DNA of 64,000 nt, taken from assembly GCA_029339195.1 (NCBI GenBank), contig JAPTJF010000142.1, forward strand, positions 62,001-126,000. The letters run 5' to 3'. The notes under the pieces were generated by a model. The model made no database searches. It was not told where the DNA came from and was given only the letters and a program-made list of their open reading frames with translations. This DNA comes from Micractinium sp. NFX-FRZ (lineage: Eukaryota > Chlorophyta > Trebouxiophyceae > Chlorellales > Chlorellaceae). This document shows positions 21,001-30,814 of the stretch, one piece after another (positions within the stretch are counted from its first letter, which is position 1; every line of letters begins with the position of its first letter). The position numbers and the translations under genes were made by a program.

Positions 21001-22264
21001 GATGCAGTCCACAGGCACGATGAAACCCACGCTTCGTGCCCACTGCCCACATCTTACGTTTCACCGTCAGCATGCGCCAGAACTCCTTCTCAAGCGGCCG
21101 CAGGTCTGTAAGCTGCTGCGCCAGCACGTCGGGAACGGAGGTGCACAGTGGCGCCACTGCAAGCGTGCCCATCACCAGCTGGCGCATCTGTGGAGTCAGC
21201 GGCGAGTGGTGGAAGAGGTCCACCATAGCCGCCGTCAGCTCTGGCGGGGGCATGCAGTCCAGCATGGCATAGTTGCGCGCAATGCTCTCGGCGTACTTGC
21301 GATCCGTCAGCGCCTCCAGGCATGCCAGAAGCACCTGCGCCCACAGAGGGAGTGCTATCTAGGTTGATCGCATGGTGGGAGGGCGCAGGCGGGCGGGGCT
21401 CGGGCGATCATAGCAGGCTGGCACACCCGACAGGCACATCAGGCCGACACAGCAGGCACAAGAACAGGGAGGCACGCCCCACCCGCATGGTCAAAGGCAT
21501 AACGAAGGCTGCTAAAACACGCCTTCCCACTTGACCGCCCGCACCTCTGGGAGGAAGTGCTGTCCATAGATGGTCCCGCCCAGGCTCATGGCCATCATCA
21601 GTAGGCGACGGGCTGACTCTGAGACACCTGCATGCGGGTGGGAGGATGGTGGCGCAGTGAGGCACCTGACAGGAAGGACACAGGGGCGTAGGAGAGCGTA
21701 GGAGAACATAGTGGTGTGGCAGGAGTGCGCTGTGTGGGCAATGGCAAAGTAGGAGGCAGCACCCTGCGCACCTTAAGACAGGAGGTTGGGAGGCCGGTTG
21801 CCTTTGATGTAGTTGTCGATGCTGTCGCAGGGCCAGAGGTTGGCCCAGTTGTGGGCCACACTTGGGAACAAGGCGCTCATGCCGGCCAACTTGGGGTACC
21901 GGTGCTCCTGCACTAGGGTGCCGCTTGACGGCTCAAGCATGGCCAGCTGCCCGTCGCGGTCTGTGACGCCGTCGAACCACGCTGTCTCTGCAATCTCAGC
22001 AGTGACGCCCCCTGCCGCGTCAACATAGCCGAAGCCAATGCGCTGCTGTATCTGGCGAGGCAGGCTGCTGAAGTGCCCTGCGCAGCTGCCGAACTCCCAG
22101 ATGCCATCACGCAGTGCTGGCATGCCGATGGCAGTTTGCAGCACGGCAGCGTCCACTTTGCCGCTGATCAGCCACACGGCAGCCCCATAGGTGACTATCA
22201 GGTCCGCCTTCTCCACTGCATCTTCCAAACGCTTCAGACCGCCCCGGCTGATGTGTGCCGACAT
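18037..22264 (-). CDS. Unknown, probably nuclear protein with tandem exon blocks; gap inside
   Basis: Function not recognised. Exons that fit in phase: (22264-21802), 21627-21545, 21334-21058, 20920-20862, 20659-20596, 20451-20354, then X3 20231-20145, Y2 20029-19946, Z2 19730-19632, X2 19504-19451, Y1 19343-19260, Z1 19098-19000, X1 18872-18798, gap, Z0 tail 18677-18656, last exon 18309-18037. About 693 residues if one Y and most of one Z lie in the gap. X is Ala/Gln/Arg-rich (AQRDAQVRP), Y is GYFASATSAQAVVMISALSH..., Z is HFN.FW...RNSLYS.VGAS. The last exon is Ala-rich with basic clusters GKKTRTR, GKRQR and GRGKRGRQP, typical of nuclear localisation or AT-hook-like contacts, and ends ALILKQWEM. 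The first exon may be a separate gene: reading on from it meets TAA at 21773-21775; joining it to exon 2 needs a GC donor at 21801. Confidence 0.6.
18678..18777. other. 100-N assembly gap
   Basis: Exactly 100 Ns, the customary placeholder for a gap of unknown size. It interrupts the tandem exon array; by comparison with the two complete blocks about 410-475 bases should be missing if a single block is involved. Confidence 0.99.
18778..20360 (-). repeat. Tandem array of three-exon blocks (about 650-700 bases each)
   Basis: Block copies start (plus strand) at about 18778, 19431 and 20125, each with GCGATGCATTCAGCATACAC. Introns and exons are both conserved; copies 1 and 2 are near-identical over long stretches (for example CTGGGCGGAAGTGGCAGAGG in both), with exon X varying in length (25, 18 and 29 codons). 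Copy 3 diverges after the X exon, where the neighbouring exon is only loosely similar. A fourth, partial copy (18595-18677) abuts the N gap. Confidence 0.9.
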
Positions 22265-22369
22265 TGTATTGGCCGTGCTGCTGGCGCTGGCGCTGCCACT
22301 GTCCAGAGATGGCAGCAGCAATCCAGCCGCAACCAGCGGCGGCAACACTGCCAGGTGCTAATGGGTGCT

Positions 22370-22565
22370 GCAGGCGGGTCCTGACCGGCCTGGCAGCGCT
22401 GGGAGACGGGTGCTGGCAGCGCTTGGGAGGGCGGGTGGACGCGGGTGCTGGCAGCGCCACGTCGCGGGAGGCGGGTGCTGGCAGCGCCGGGCGAGGTGGG
22501 TGCAGGCAGCGCCGGGGAGGTGGGTGCTGGTGACAGGCGTTGGCAGGGTGGGTGGCGTGGGTGTC
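22370..22565 (+). repeat. GC-rich minisatellite
   Basis: Repeated core GGGTGCTGGCAGCGC (and variants with GGGTGCAGGCAGCGC) occurs at least five times with irregular spacers. It sits directly upstream of the first exon of the unknown nuclear-protein gene. Confidence 0.75.
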
Positions 22566-25042
22566 GCAGGTGGGTGCTGGAGGGCGAGACGCCTGCAGTG
22601 CGTGGGATCGGGTGGGGGAGGCAAAGGGGGCACCCAACTCAGTCGAACAGTGCGAAATTATGGTGGGTGCTGCGACGCCACCACGTTGGCTGATCGACTG
22701 GTGGGTGCAAAGCCCTTATAGATTCGGCGACACACTGCCGACCAGGATAAGCAGCCCCCCCTGCGGATCTGCCCGAGAAGGACTGAACTGGCGCACATGA
22801 ACAGCAAGACTGCCGAGATGCACACACCTGCAGCACGCCACGGTTGACTTCTGGTCAAACAATGCGGTGCGCCTGCTGTCAAACGACGCGACACAGCTGG
22901 CTGGTAGTTGTGGAACCTGCGGCGGCAGGCAGGGGCGCAGTCGTTGACACGAGCAGACTGAGCAGCAGCAAAGAGTGGCAGCAGCAAAGAGTGGCAGCCA
23001 GCGGCCGTAGCGGCCATGCCTGCAGGCGGCAGTAGCGACCAACGGGTGGCGGCTGCAGCAAGTGCACAGGAAGGGAGACCGGGGGCCCTCCTGTGCTGTT
23101 CAGCCCCTGCATAGCCCCCATCGCGAATACGGACAGCCAGGCAGCCTTAAACGCACCCAGGAGACGACAGGCAGGAGACTGCAGGAAGGAGCGCCCACCT
23201 GCCACGACGTGAAGGCGCCTGTGCTCGCGAGCCCTTCAGCAGCGCTTGAGAGCGCCTCGAGCCAGTATCCGCGGTCAGGCAATAAATCGATCGAGCAGGG
23301 CTGCCTGCCAGACCAGGCCATGCTGGGCTTGCTGCGTCCACCGTGTCTGCATCCAGCCAGCGCCACCTGCTCCGCCTCTGAAGCCGCCCTTGCAACGCGT
23401 GAGCATGCGGCGTGAGGGGCAGGCGCCAGAGCCCTCCGGGCGGGCGGCCTTCACCCATTAGCCCCGCCGATGAGCCCGCCGCCAACTGCTGTCGCTGCTG
23501 CTGCATCCTCCATGGTTGCTGGATGCTGCAGGTAGCCCCGCGCTGTTGCCGTCCCCGCCATGCCGGCGATGCCCGTGAGAGCGTTGTCAGTGCGGTTCTG
23601 CTGCGATTACGATGTGAGCGGGGCCTATGAGTCAGATGATAAGGCATGAAAGAGCAAACATGCAGATAGGAGCCTTTTGCGGTCTGCCACTCTGGAAGCC
23701 AGAGTGGCATTCCTCACGTCTCCGTTTTCCTCCCACCAGGGGGCTCCGTTTTTCCCGTACCAGGGTCCAGCCCGCTGCTGCAATGCTTTGCACTCCACGT
23801 GGGGCACGCTCTCTACCAACAGATTAGAGTGCCTATGCCATGCTAAAACACATCCTGGTGACAATGTTGCATGCCGCACATTCTTGGCAGGTGTGGCCCA
23901 TCTAGCAAATGCACGGCCACTAACAGCCCTCCGCCACCCTGCCGTGCGCTGAGAGATACAGATAGACCCACGTGTTTGATTAATCAGAATCAGTCAGTCA
24001 GCACACCTCGAATGTAGGATATTTGTGTAATATAGAAGCGAAACACTGCCCAACAGTTGCTTTGCCTTGGCCACCCCCCATGCGACACGGCAAGTGCTCT
24101 CCACCGCCTGCATGCCCAGATGCTGCTGCCGTTGCATGCAATGTTCCAGCATGTTGCCAAATTCAAAATGATGATAAGTTTGTTCCGAATTCAACTTTAT
24201 CAGGTGTGTTGCACAGTTATTGTTCCACCACGAGGTTGCTTGTTCAGCAAGGGCGGGCCGCCAGCACTGTTGCTGAATAGAGCGGCAGCGCACCGAGCGG
24301 TTGCCCTCTGCAGGCCCGCCAGCCTGCCGCAGCGCCGGATGCTGCGGCAGCCCCTGAACCAAAGGTACCGGCAGGCAAAACGAGCTGCGGCAACAGCCAG
24401 CCTTCCAGCTCGGTGTAGGGTGACCAGATAAATTGTCCATAATGCGCGACATTCACGCTTCAAGCAGCGAGAACCTGCGTTGTGTTTGAACAAGAGCAGG
24501 AAGAGCAGGACAGGTGTGTCCACATCGCAGGGTGCTAGCACTGGCAGCAGCAGTCTGTGATCATTTCTGAGTGCGGCATGCCAGAGTTCTGCAGCGTCAC
24601 TGAGACCTTCCGCCAGCTCCGGAAGTTCTTCCGCTCTCACAGCTTTTGGCACCTCGGTCGCCTCGTTATCAGCATCCGCATACTTCTCGCTGGCTATGAG
24701 TTCCGTGCGGCCACTCAGCCCCACAAGACAGCGAAGCTCACGGGTGGCAGAGTGAGCGCACAAGCACCCGGGCGCACCGATTTGTGGCTGGCCGCACGCT
24801 GCTCGCTATCTTGACAACCGATCTGGAGCTTATCGCGCTTGCGCAAAAGGGGCCAGGCGGGTTGGGGCCACTCCCGCCGCCACTGCTGCCGCTGTCGGCC
24901 GCCGCTCATGGCCCAACTGCCAACAGCGCTGCGCCTTTGTGCCTCCACTGCCAGGCGACCCTGCAGGTGTGACGACCCACCTGCGCCGCCCCCGCGGCGC
25001 TGCAGCCGTGGCCACCTGGGCATCAGCCTGCCTGCTGCCAAG
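22566..25042. other. Intergenic, no convincing gene
   Basis: About 2.5 kb between divergent genes. A minus-strand frame near 24480-24763 has protein-like composition (GRTELIASEKYADADNEA...) but no matching flanking exons were found. The rest shows nothing I can support. Confidence 0.4.
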
Positions 25043-28000
25043 ATGGGGAGTGGCGGGCCAACGGCGGCACCGCCGCTGGGCAGCAGCACCAACCCTGGCA
25101 GCGGCCGTATGCGGCAGCAGCTGCTGCCGGGTGGCGGGGAAGGGGGCGTGACGGTCAAGGTGGATGGACACCATGCCACCGCCACCCTGACCAGCACCGG
25201 TCTTAGGTGGGTGCTGGTCTAGTGCTGACCCGAATGTAGTGCGCCAGGAGCTTGCTGAATGATGCCGGCAGGAGCTTGCTGAAAGCAAGAACGCCAGAAG
25301 AAAGCTCTTGGCGCACTGGCGTGGCTGGCTGGCGCTCCCGCCGCGCCGGGGAAACGCCCTGCTGCCAATTTATCTCCCACTGCGGTGAACAACTGCTGGC
25401 GGCCAGTTTCTGCAACTCCACTTGTCTTGCACCGTGCAGCTGGACCTATGAGCTCACACGCTGCTGCTTTCCCAGCGCCCGCAACGAGAGCGGTGAGTAC
25501 TTGCAGCACATTCGTGGCTCTGTGTCATGCGGCAAGGCCAGGTGCCACGTCGCCGCATGGCAAGGTGCTGCATCGCGGAGCTTCCGCAACTCCGTTCTGC
25601 TGCACTGCTCCGCTGCTGCCGGCGCGAGCGATGATGTGCAGGCTTGATTTGCAGGGTTCTGGCGAGCACCTGAGCCGCCGTGCCCCTGCAGTTCTGCTGC
25701 TTTATCTTCTTGTGCGGTAGTGCCTTCCAGCGAGATGTTGTATGCTGAGGTGCATTGCCCTTTTCCCAACATGACTGCACTCTGTGTCACCCTGTATCTT
25801 GCTTGTTTCGCTCATCCTGTGACGCAGTGCCCTTCAGCGAGATTCTGTCGGCAGAGATGCTGCCGCCAATGACGGGCATGTGGCGGCTGCCGGGCACGCG
25901 CATGCAGCGCATGGTGCTGTGGACGTTCAGGCGCGGGTCACAGAACCCGGCGGCGTGGTTCCCTCGGAAGGTGAGTGCCTGTTTGTGGCTGCCTTCTGTA
26001 AGCAGCCACCCTCAACCCTCGTCCCCTCCCTAATTGCCTGTGTCATCAGAAGCATCACGCACGGATTCCTGCATGGGCACGATGCTACGCAGGTATGTAG
26101 AACCCCCACAAACGACTCTGTGCCTCTGCAGGTTGAGCTGGAGTCGGCATCAGAGGGGGTGCTGGACGAGTGGCAGCAGCGCATTTCGGCGCAGGTCGCG
26201 CAGCAGCCGCGGCGGCCGCGCCGCCTGCTGGTGTTCCTCAACCCCTTTGGTGGCAGCCGGCGGGCGCAGCAGATCTGGGAGAATGTGGTGCGGCCCGTGT
26301 TTGACAAGGCGGGCATCAAGAGCTCGGCGGTGGAGACGCAGCATGGCGGGCACGCGCGGGCGCTGCTCACAAGTGAGGCGTTGCTGCTTGGGATGGAATG
26401 GGGAAGCGTGTGAGAAGGCCATTGAAGAGATGTGCTCCTTTTCCTGCCTGCTGCTGTCAGATGGAAGTGGTTGGCACTTGGCGGCTGAACTGCAGCTAAC
26501 TGCAGATGCAGAGCAGCCACTCAGCCACGGCTGCCAAGCACCGTGCTGCTGCTGCTGCTGCTTGTTACTCAGTGTTTTGTTGTCGCCAACAGCACGCTTT
26601 TCCGGCATGCTCTCTTGTTTGCAGACATGCCTGGCGATGAGCTGGCTGGATACGATGGTGTGGTGGCCATTGGAGGCGATGGGTGAGCGAGGTTGCACCA
26701 TTACAATGGGCAGCACGATGCAACACTGGTGCATATCTGGGCTGCCGTGGGCTGCCTGTGGCATGTTTGTGCGTTGCACTCTGCACTGGCACGCACAGTT
26801 ACAGGTTATCATTTGTTCGCTTGGCTCATTTGCCGGGCAAGCTGGGTTTCGGGATTCAGAGTTGCAATTGCGCACTTGTGATGCGCTCTCATGATTTTGA
26901 CATGAGTTGCGTGCCCTCCCTCCGCTTCCCTCCCTTCTTTGGGGCCCGCGAGATGAGCATCAACCTTTTGTTTTTTGGCACATACTGTGCTCCACTTTAC
27001 AATAATTCGCATGCCCGGTCATCCCTTTCACAGATTGTTCCATGAGATCATCAACGGCCTGCTGGAGCTGCGCTCGCTGCCCACAGGCACCAGCCTGGAC
27101 AAGCAGCAGTGGGCGGAGCTTCAGCAGCATCTAGAGGAGACAGCAGCGGCAGACGCTGCGGCAGCCGCGGCAGTGCAAGCAGAGCAGCGGCAGGATGCGG
27201 CAGCTGGAGCGCAGCCTCCGCCTGCAGGGCAGCAGCAAGCTGCGCCGCTCTTCCACCAAAATAGCTTTGGGCTGCCACCGGGCATACTGCCGGGCAGTGC
27301 ACGGCATTCTCGTGGGAATGCACACCGGCGAACCGGCAGCATTGCGGCCAGCTTGCGGGTGGGGCACATCCCTGCCGGCTCCACAGACGCTGGTGAGTGA
27401 GGGTGTGGGGTTGCTCTTTTCACTCGTAGTATCAAGGTTGTTGAAAAAGAGAGCGAGCTGCCTGTGCCTTGCACCTTGGCTTGAACATGTTACATAAGAG
27501 GTATGTCACTTGGACGATTCAAACACAACAGTGTGTCACATGTTCTTAAGCCAAGTGTTCAACTGGAGTGTGTGCCTACCACGTGCATCTAAAACCGACT
27601 GTTGATGTCTGGCCCTCCATACTCATACTGTCACAGTGGCGTGCACCCTCAACGGGACACGCTCGGCCTTCACTGCGGCCATGCACATCGCGCTAGGCGA
27701 TGGCTGCCCGCTGGATGTGCTCAGAGTGGACACAGGTCAGCGCTGGCCTGCTTTGTCCTGTTTATGCCACGCACGATGCTCAATTGGGCATGCACAGCAT
27801 GGGGGTTGTCGCGTGACGTGCACAGAGTATACTCAGGGAGTGTCTGGTGTGTGTGAACTTCCTGTGTAATTTGTGCATGTTGCTTGCTACCTGCACGGCC
27901 TTGTTTGTCACATGCTTCCTTGTCTGCCCTTTGCTTGCTTCACCCTGCCCGGCACCTTGTCTGAGCTTCCCGCCTGGCCTCCGCCTGGCTGATGCTGCAG

Positions 28001-28166
28001 CCGATGGTCACCGCGCGTTTGCCACCTGTATGGTCAGCTATGGGTTCATGGGGGACGTGATGGCCGAGTCGGAAAACTACAGATGGCTGGGGCCCATGCG
28101 CTATGACGTGGTGGGTTGAACAGCCAGCTAGCTAGCTTGGAATCTGCTATTTGTGGGGTTTAGCAT

Positions 28167-28197
<31 letters not shown>

Positions 28198-29905
28198 GGG
28201 GGGACGGACACGGAGCTGAGGTGGTGCCGCCAGGGGGAGAGATTGGGAACTGCAATTGAGCTGGCGCGTCAGGGACATTGTTCTACAGGTCGTGCGTGAT
28301 GTTTGATCTGGTCTGTTCAAAGCGTGCCTTGTGAGCCCCGCCCAGCACGACGTTGCTGTTAGGTTGTTTGACTGGCAGGCTGCGCACTATGCTGGTGCGC
28401 AAACTGCACATGTGCATTCTGTCATTTTCCAAGTCGTTTGTTTTGTGATGCAGATTGGCACCAAGATGCTGGCAGCGAACCGCAGCTACCGCACACGCAT
28501 TTCCTACCTGCCGGCAGAGCCAGATCAGCTGGCGGCAGCGGGCAAGGTAAGAACAACAGTATGGCAACCAATTGTTGAGCTGCATTGTTCATTGTAGCTG
28601 AGGGCATGTGGCAGGCATACTGCAGACAACTTGTGTGGAGGAGCTGCAGACAGGCAGGGCATAGCGTGTCCCACAGCACGTGTTCCGCACCCTTCTCCCG
28701 CCTGCACGCAGGTGTGCACAGCGGGGTGTGACCTGTGTCGGCTGGGGCGTGAGCACATCAAGCTGCAGAAGTCCTTCAGGGAGGCGAGCTCGCTGTCGCT
28801 GAGCCGCAGGTATCGAGCGGAGGGTGTCTTACAAGACAGGGGTGCTGCGCATGCAGGGGATGTTTCGTGTTTGACACCCTGATATGCTGCAATAAGTTCT
28901 GAGGAGCACAAATCATGAACAGTGCTTCATGAAACTTTTGCATGTGCAGCTGTTGGGTGCGTTGGCCAGCGTACGCTTCTCATCCATTACCCTGATACGC
29001 TCACAAATAAGCACACGCCTCGCAAACCCCCTGGCCTTTGCAGGCGCGGCGAGTGGGTGCACATTGAGGGCGAGTTTGCTGGCATCATGCTTGTCATCAT
29101 GCCCTGCCGCAGCGAGAAGAGCCAGCAGGGGGTGGCGCGGTATGGCCACCGCTCCGACGGCCTCATCCACCTGGTCATGGTCAAGAAGTGCAGCCGCCTG
29201 CAGTACCTCCGCTTCCTGCTGAGGCTCTCCAGCACAGGTGGGCTGGGCAAGTGAAGGGTATGCGAGGGTGCAGCCCAGAGTGTACGAGACCCAGGCATAC
29301 AGTGTGCGTGCCCAACCATAGACGCCATGCACCTGAGCAGGGCCCCGGACCCCCTCTGGCCCGCTTTAATCCCTGTGCTCGGCTCGCTTCCCTCTCCCCA
29401 GTATACTCTCTGGTCTCGGCTTGACTCCGTACTCCGTGTCACCACTCATCTCACTCCGTGTGCCCGCTCGTCTTGTGCGTGCCCCTGCAGGCCTGGCAGC
29501 GGGCGAGCACGGCTTCTTTACCGTGGTGCCCGCGGTGGCTGTGCATGTGGAGCCGATGGGGGCCAAGGAGAGCCACTGGAACGCAGACGGCGAGCTGCTG
29601 CCCAGCAACCACATCACGGGTGGGTGGCAGGGTCTGTGACCCCTGAAGTCCCGGAGTTTGGGTGGGTGGGAACCTGAAGTGGTTAACCACATCGCAGGCG
29701 GTCAACTACTACCAAGCCGCATGTCGCAATGTATTGAATGCGGGCTCTGTCCAATGTTTTTTCCTGATGAGAAAAGAAACAGTAAGTAGCATGCCGCAAA
29801 CACTCCCACTCAACACACCACCTATGCTGTCCACCTGGCGCTGCAGCGGAGGTGCACCGCGGCGTCATCGAGGTGTTTGCCCGCGGTGTGGAGGTGTCCC
29901 CGTGA
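25043..29905 (+). CDS. CERK: Ceramide kinase (DAGK-catalytic-domain lipid kinase)
   Basis: Phosphorylates ceramide, balancing pro-death ceramide in sphingolipid signalling (the role of plant ACD5). Thirteen exons join in phase: 25043-25206, 25440-25492, 25828-25970, 26132-26372, 26625-26682, 27034-27392, 27637-27735, 28001-28110, 28454-28546, 28712-28809, 29044-29237, 29491-29619, 29847-29905, giving 599 residues. The DAGK domain begins LLVFLNPFGGSRRAQQIW (about 152-169), with the nucleotide-binding GGDG at 217-220 and LFHEIINGLLE after it. VACTLNGTRSAF follows, then SYGFMGDVMAESENYRWLGPMRYD, then C442-x3-C446-x2-C449 (VCTAGCDLC), the CxxxCxxC motif diagnostic of ceramide kinases against sphingosine kinases. 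The region before the catalytic domain (1-120) would be the lipid-binding/PH-like part. An Ala/Gln-rich insert of about 80 residues after ELRSLPTG is unusual. The start ATG is the first in the open exon. Confidence 0.9.
28167..28196 (+). repeat. Poly-G run (30 G) in CERK intron 8
   Basis: Thirty consecutive G, then T and seven more G, on the sense strand of the intron, 56 bases after the exon 8 donor. It could fold into G-quadruplexes in the pre-mRNA; run length is prone to sequencing error. Confidence 0.95.
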
Positions 29906-30814
29906 CGGCGGGCCTGTGGGATGTGCCGCCATGTGGGCAGCCTGTGGATCTCCTACTCGACTTCGCCTTGCCCCTGTGGGCTGGACAGGCCCAGCCAGCA
30001 TCGCCTGCCCAGCCCGGTGGAGGTGTCACCGACGTGACAGCCTTCACTTTTTGTGGCCTTGAGAGGGGTGTGGGCTGGCAGGGCTGCTGGTCATGTTGGC
30101 AGGCACCCAGCCAGGCCACCCATGAGCAGGAGGGAGAATCCTGCAGATCTAATGTTGGAAATGAACTTGGGAGTAATGGGAGAGCAGCTGCCTGGCATGC
30201 TTCTTCGTCTTCTTGCTTGGGCCAGCTACATACTTGAAATTTTGCTGCCAATATGCATCCCGTCTGCGCAAGCAAGCAAGGGGCTGTCGTGTGCTTCAAG
30301 GAGAAGTGTGCTGTGCTGGCCTAGAGTGGGCGGTTGTCTCTGTGCTTATGTGTGCATGTTGCAGGGTTATGCGAGAGAGGAAAGAGGGTACAAACAGACA
30401 ACAACAACGAGCGGGAAGGAAGAGAATCAACAGCAAGCGGAGAGTGGGCGATCTGGAGCGGAGCAGGAAGGGCACCTAAAGTGCGCAAGGGGGCATTCAG
30501 GAGGGGGCAAGTTTTGGGTCAGCAAACAGAGCGTGCCCAGCACACTGTTGTCACTGCTGGTCTGTTGAACGGCACGCTCGACGTGCGTAGGCAAGGAGAG
30601 TCATGTGTGCATTTGCTGCGGCTGCTGCCACTGCCGCGCAATGGCAAAACCAGGTGGGGCAAGCCCTGCCCGGGGTAGAAATCTATGTTGGGTGCTGCTG
30701 CTGGGACGCGAGCGCTGCCGCCGCCATGCCGCTGCCAGCCTGCTGCTGCGGGTGCTGCCGGAGGCGCGCTGCAGGCTGCGTCGGAGTATGAACGGCGGCA
30801 GTGCTCTCTGAGTG
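29906..30814. other. Convergent 3' flanks, no gene seen
   Basis: Region between the stop codons of CERK (+) and the SCaMC-like carrier (-). No supported coding exon. Confidence 0.5.

Noticed and set aside
24480..24763. Minus-strand open frame with protein-like composition (TELIASEKYADADNEATEV)
   Set aside because: No flanking exon with matching phase, no family recognised, and the opposite strand is equally open.
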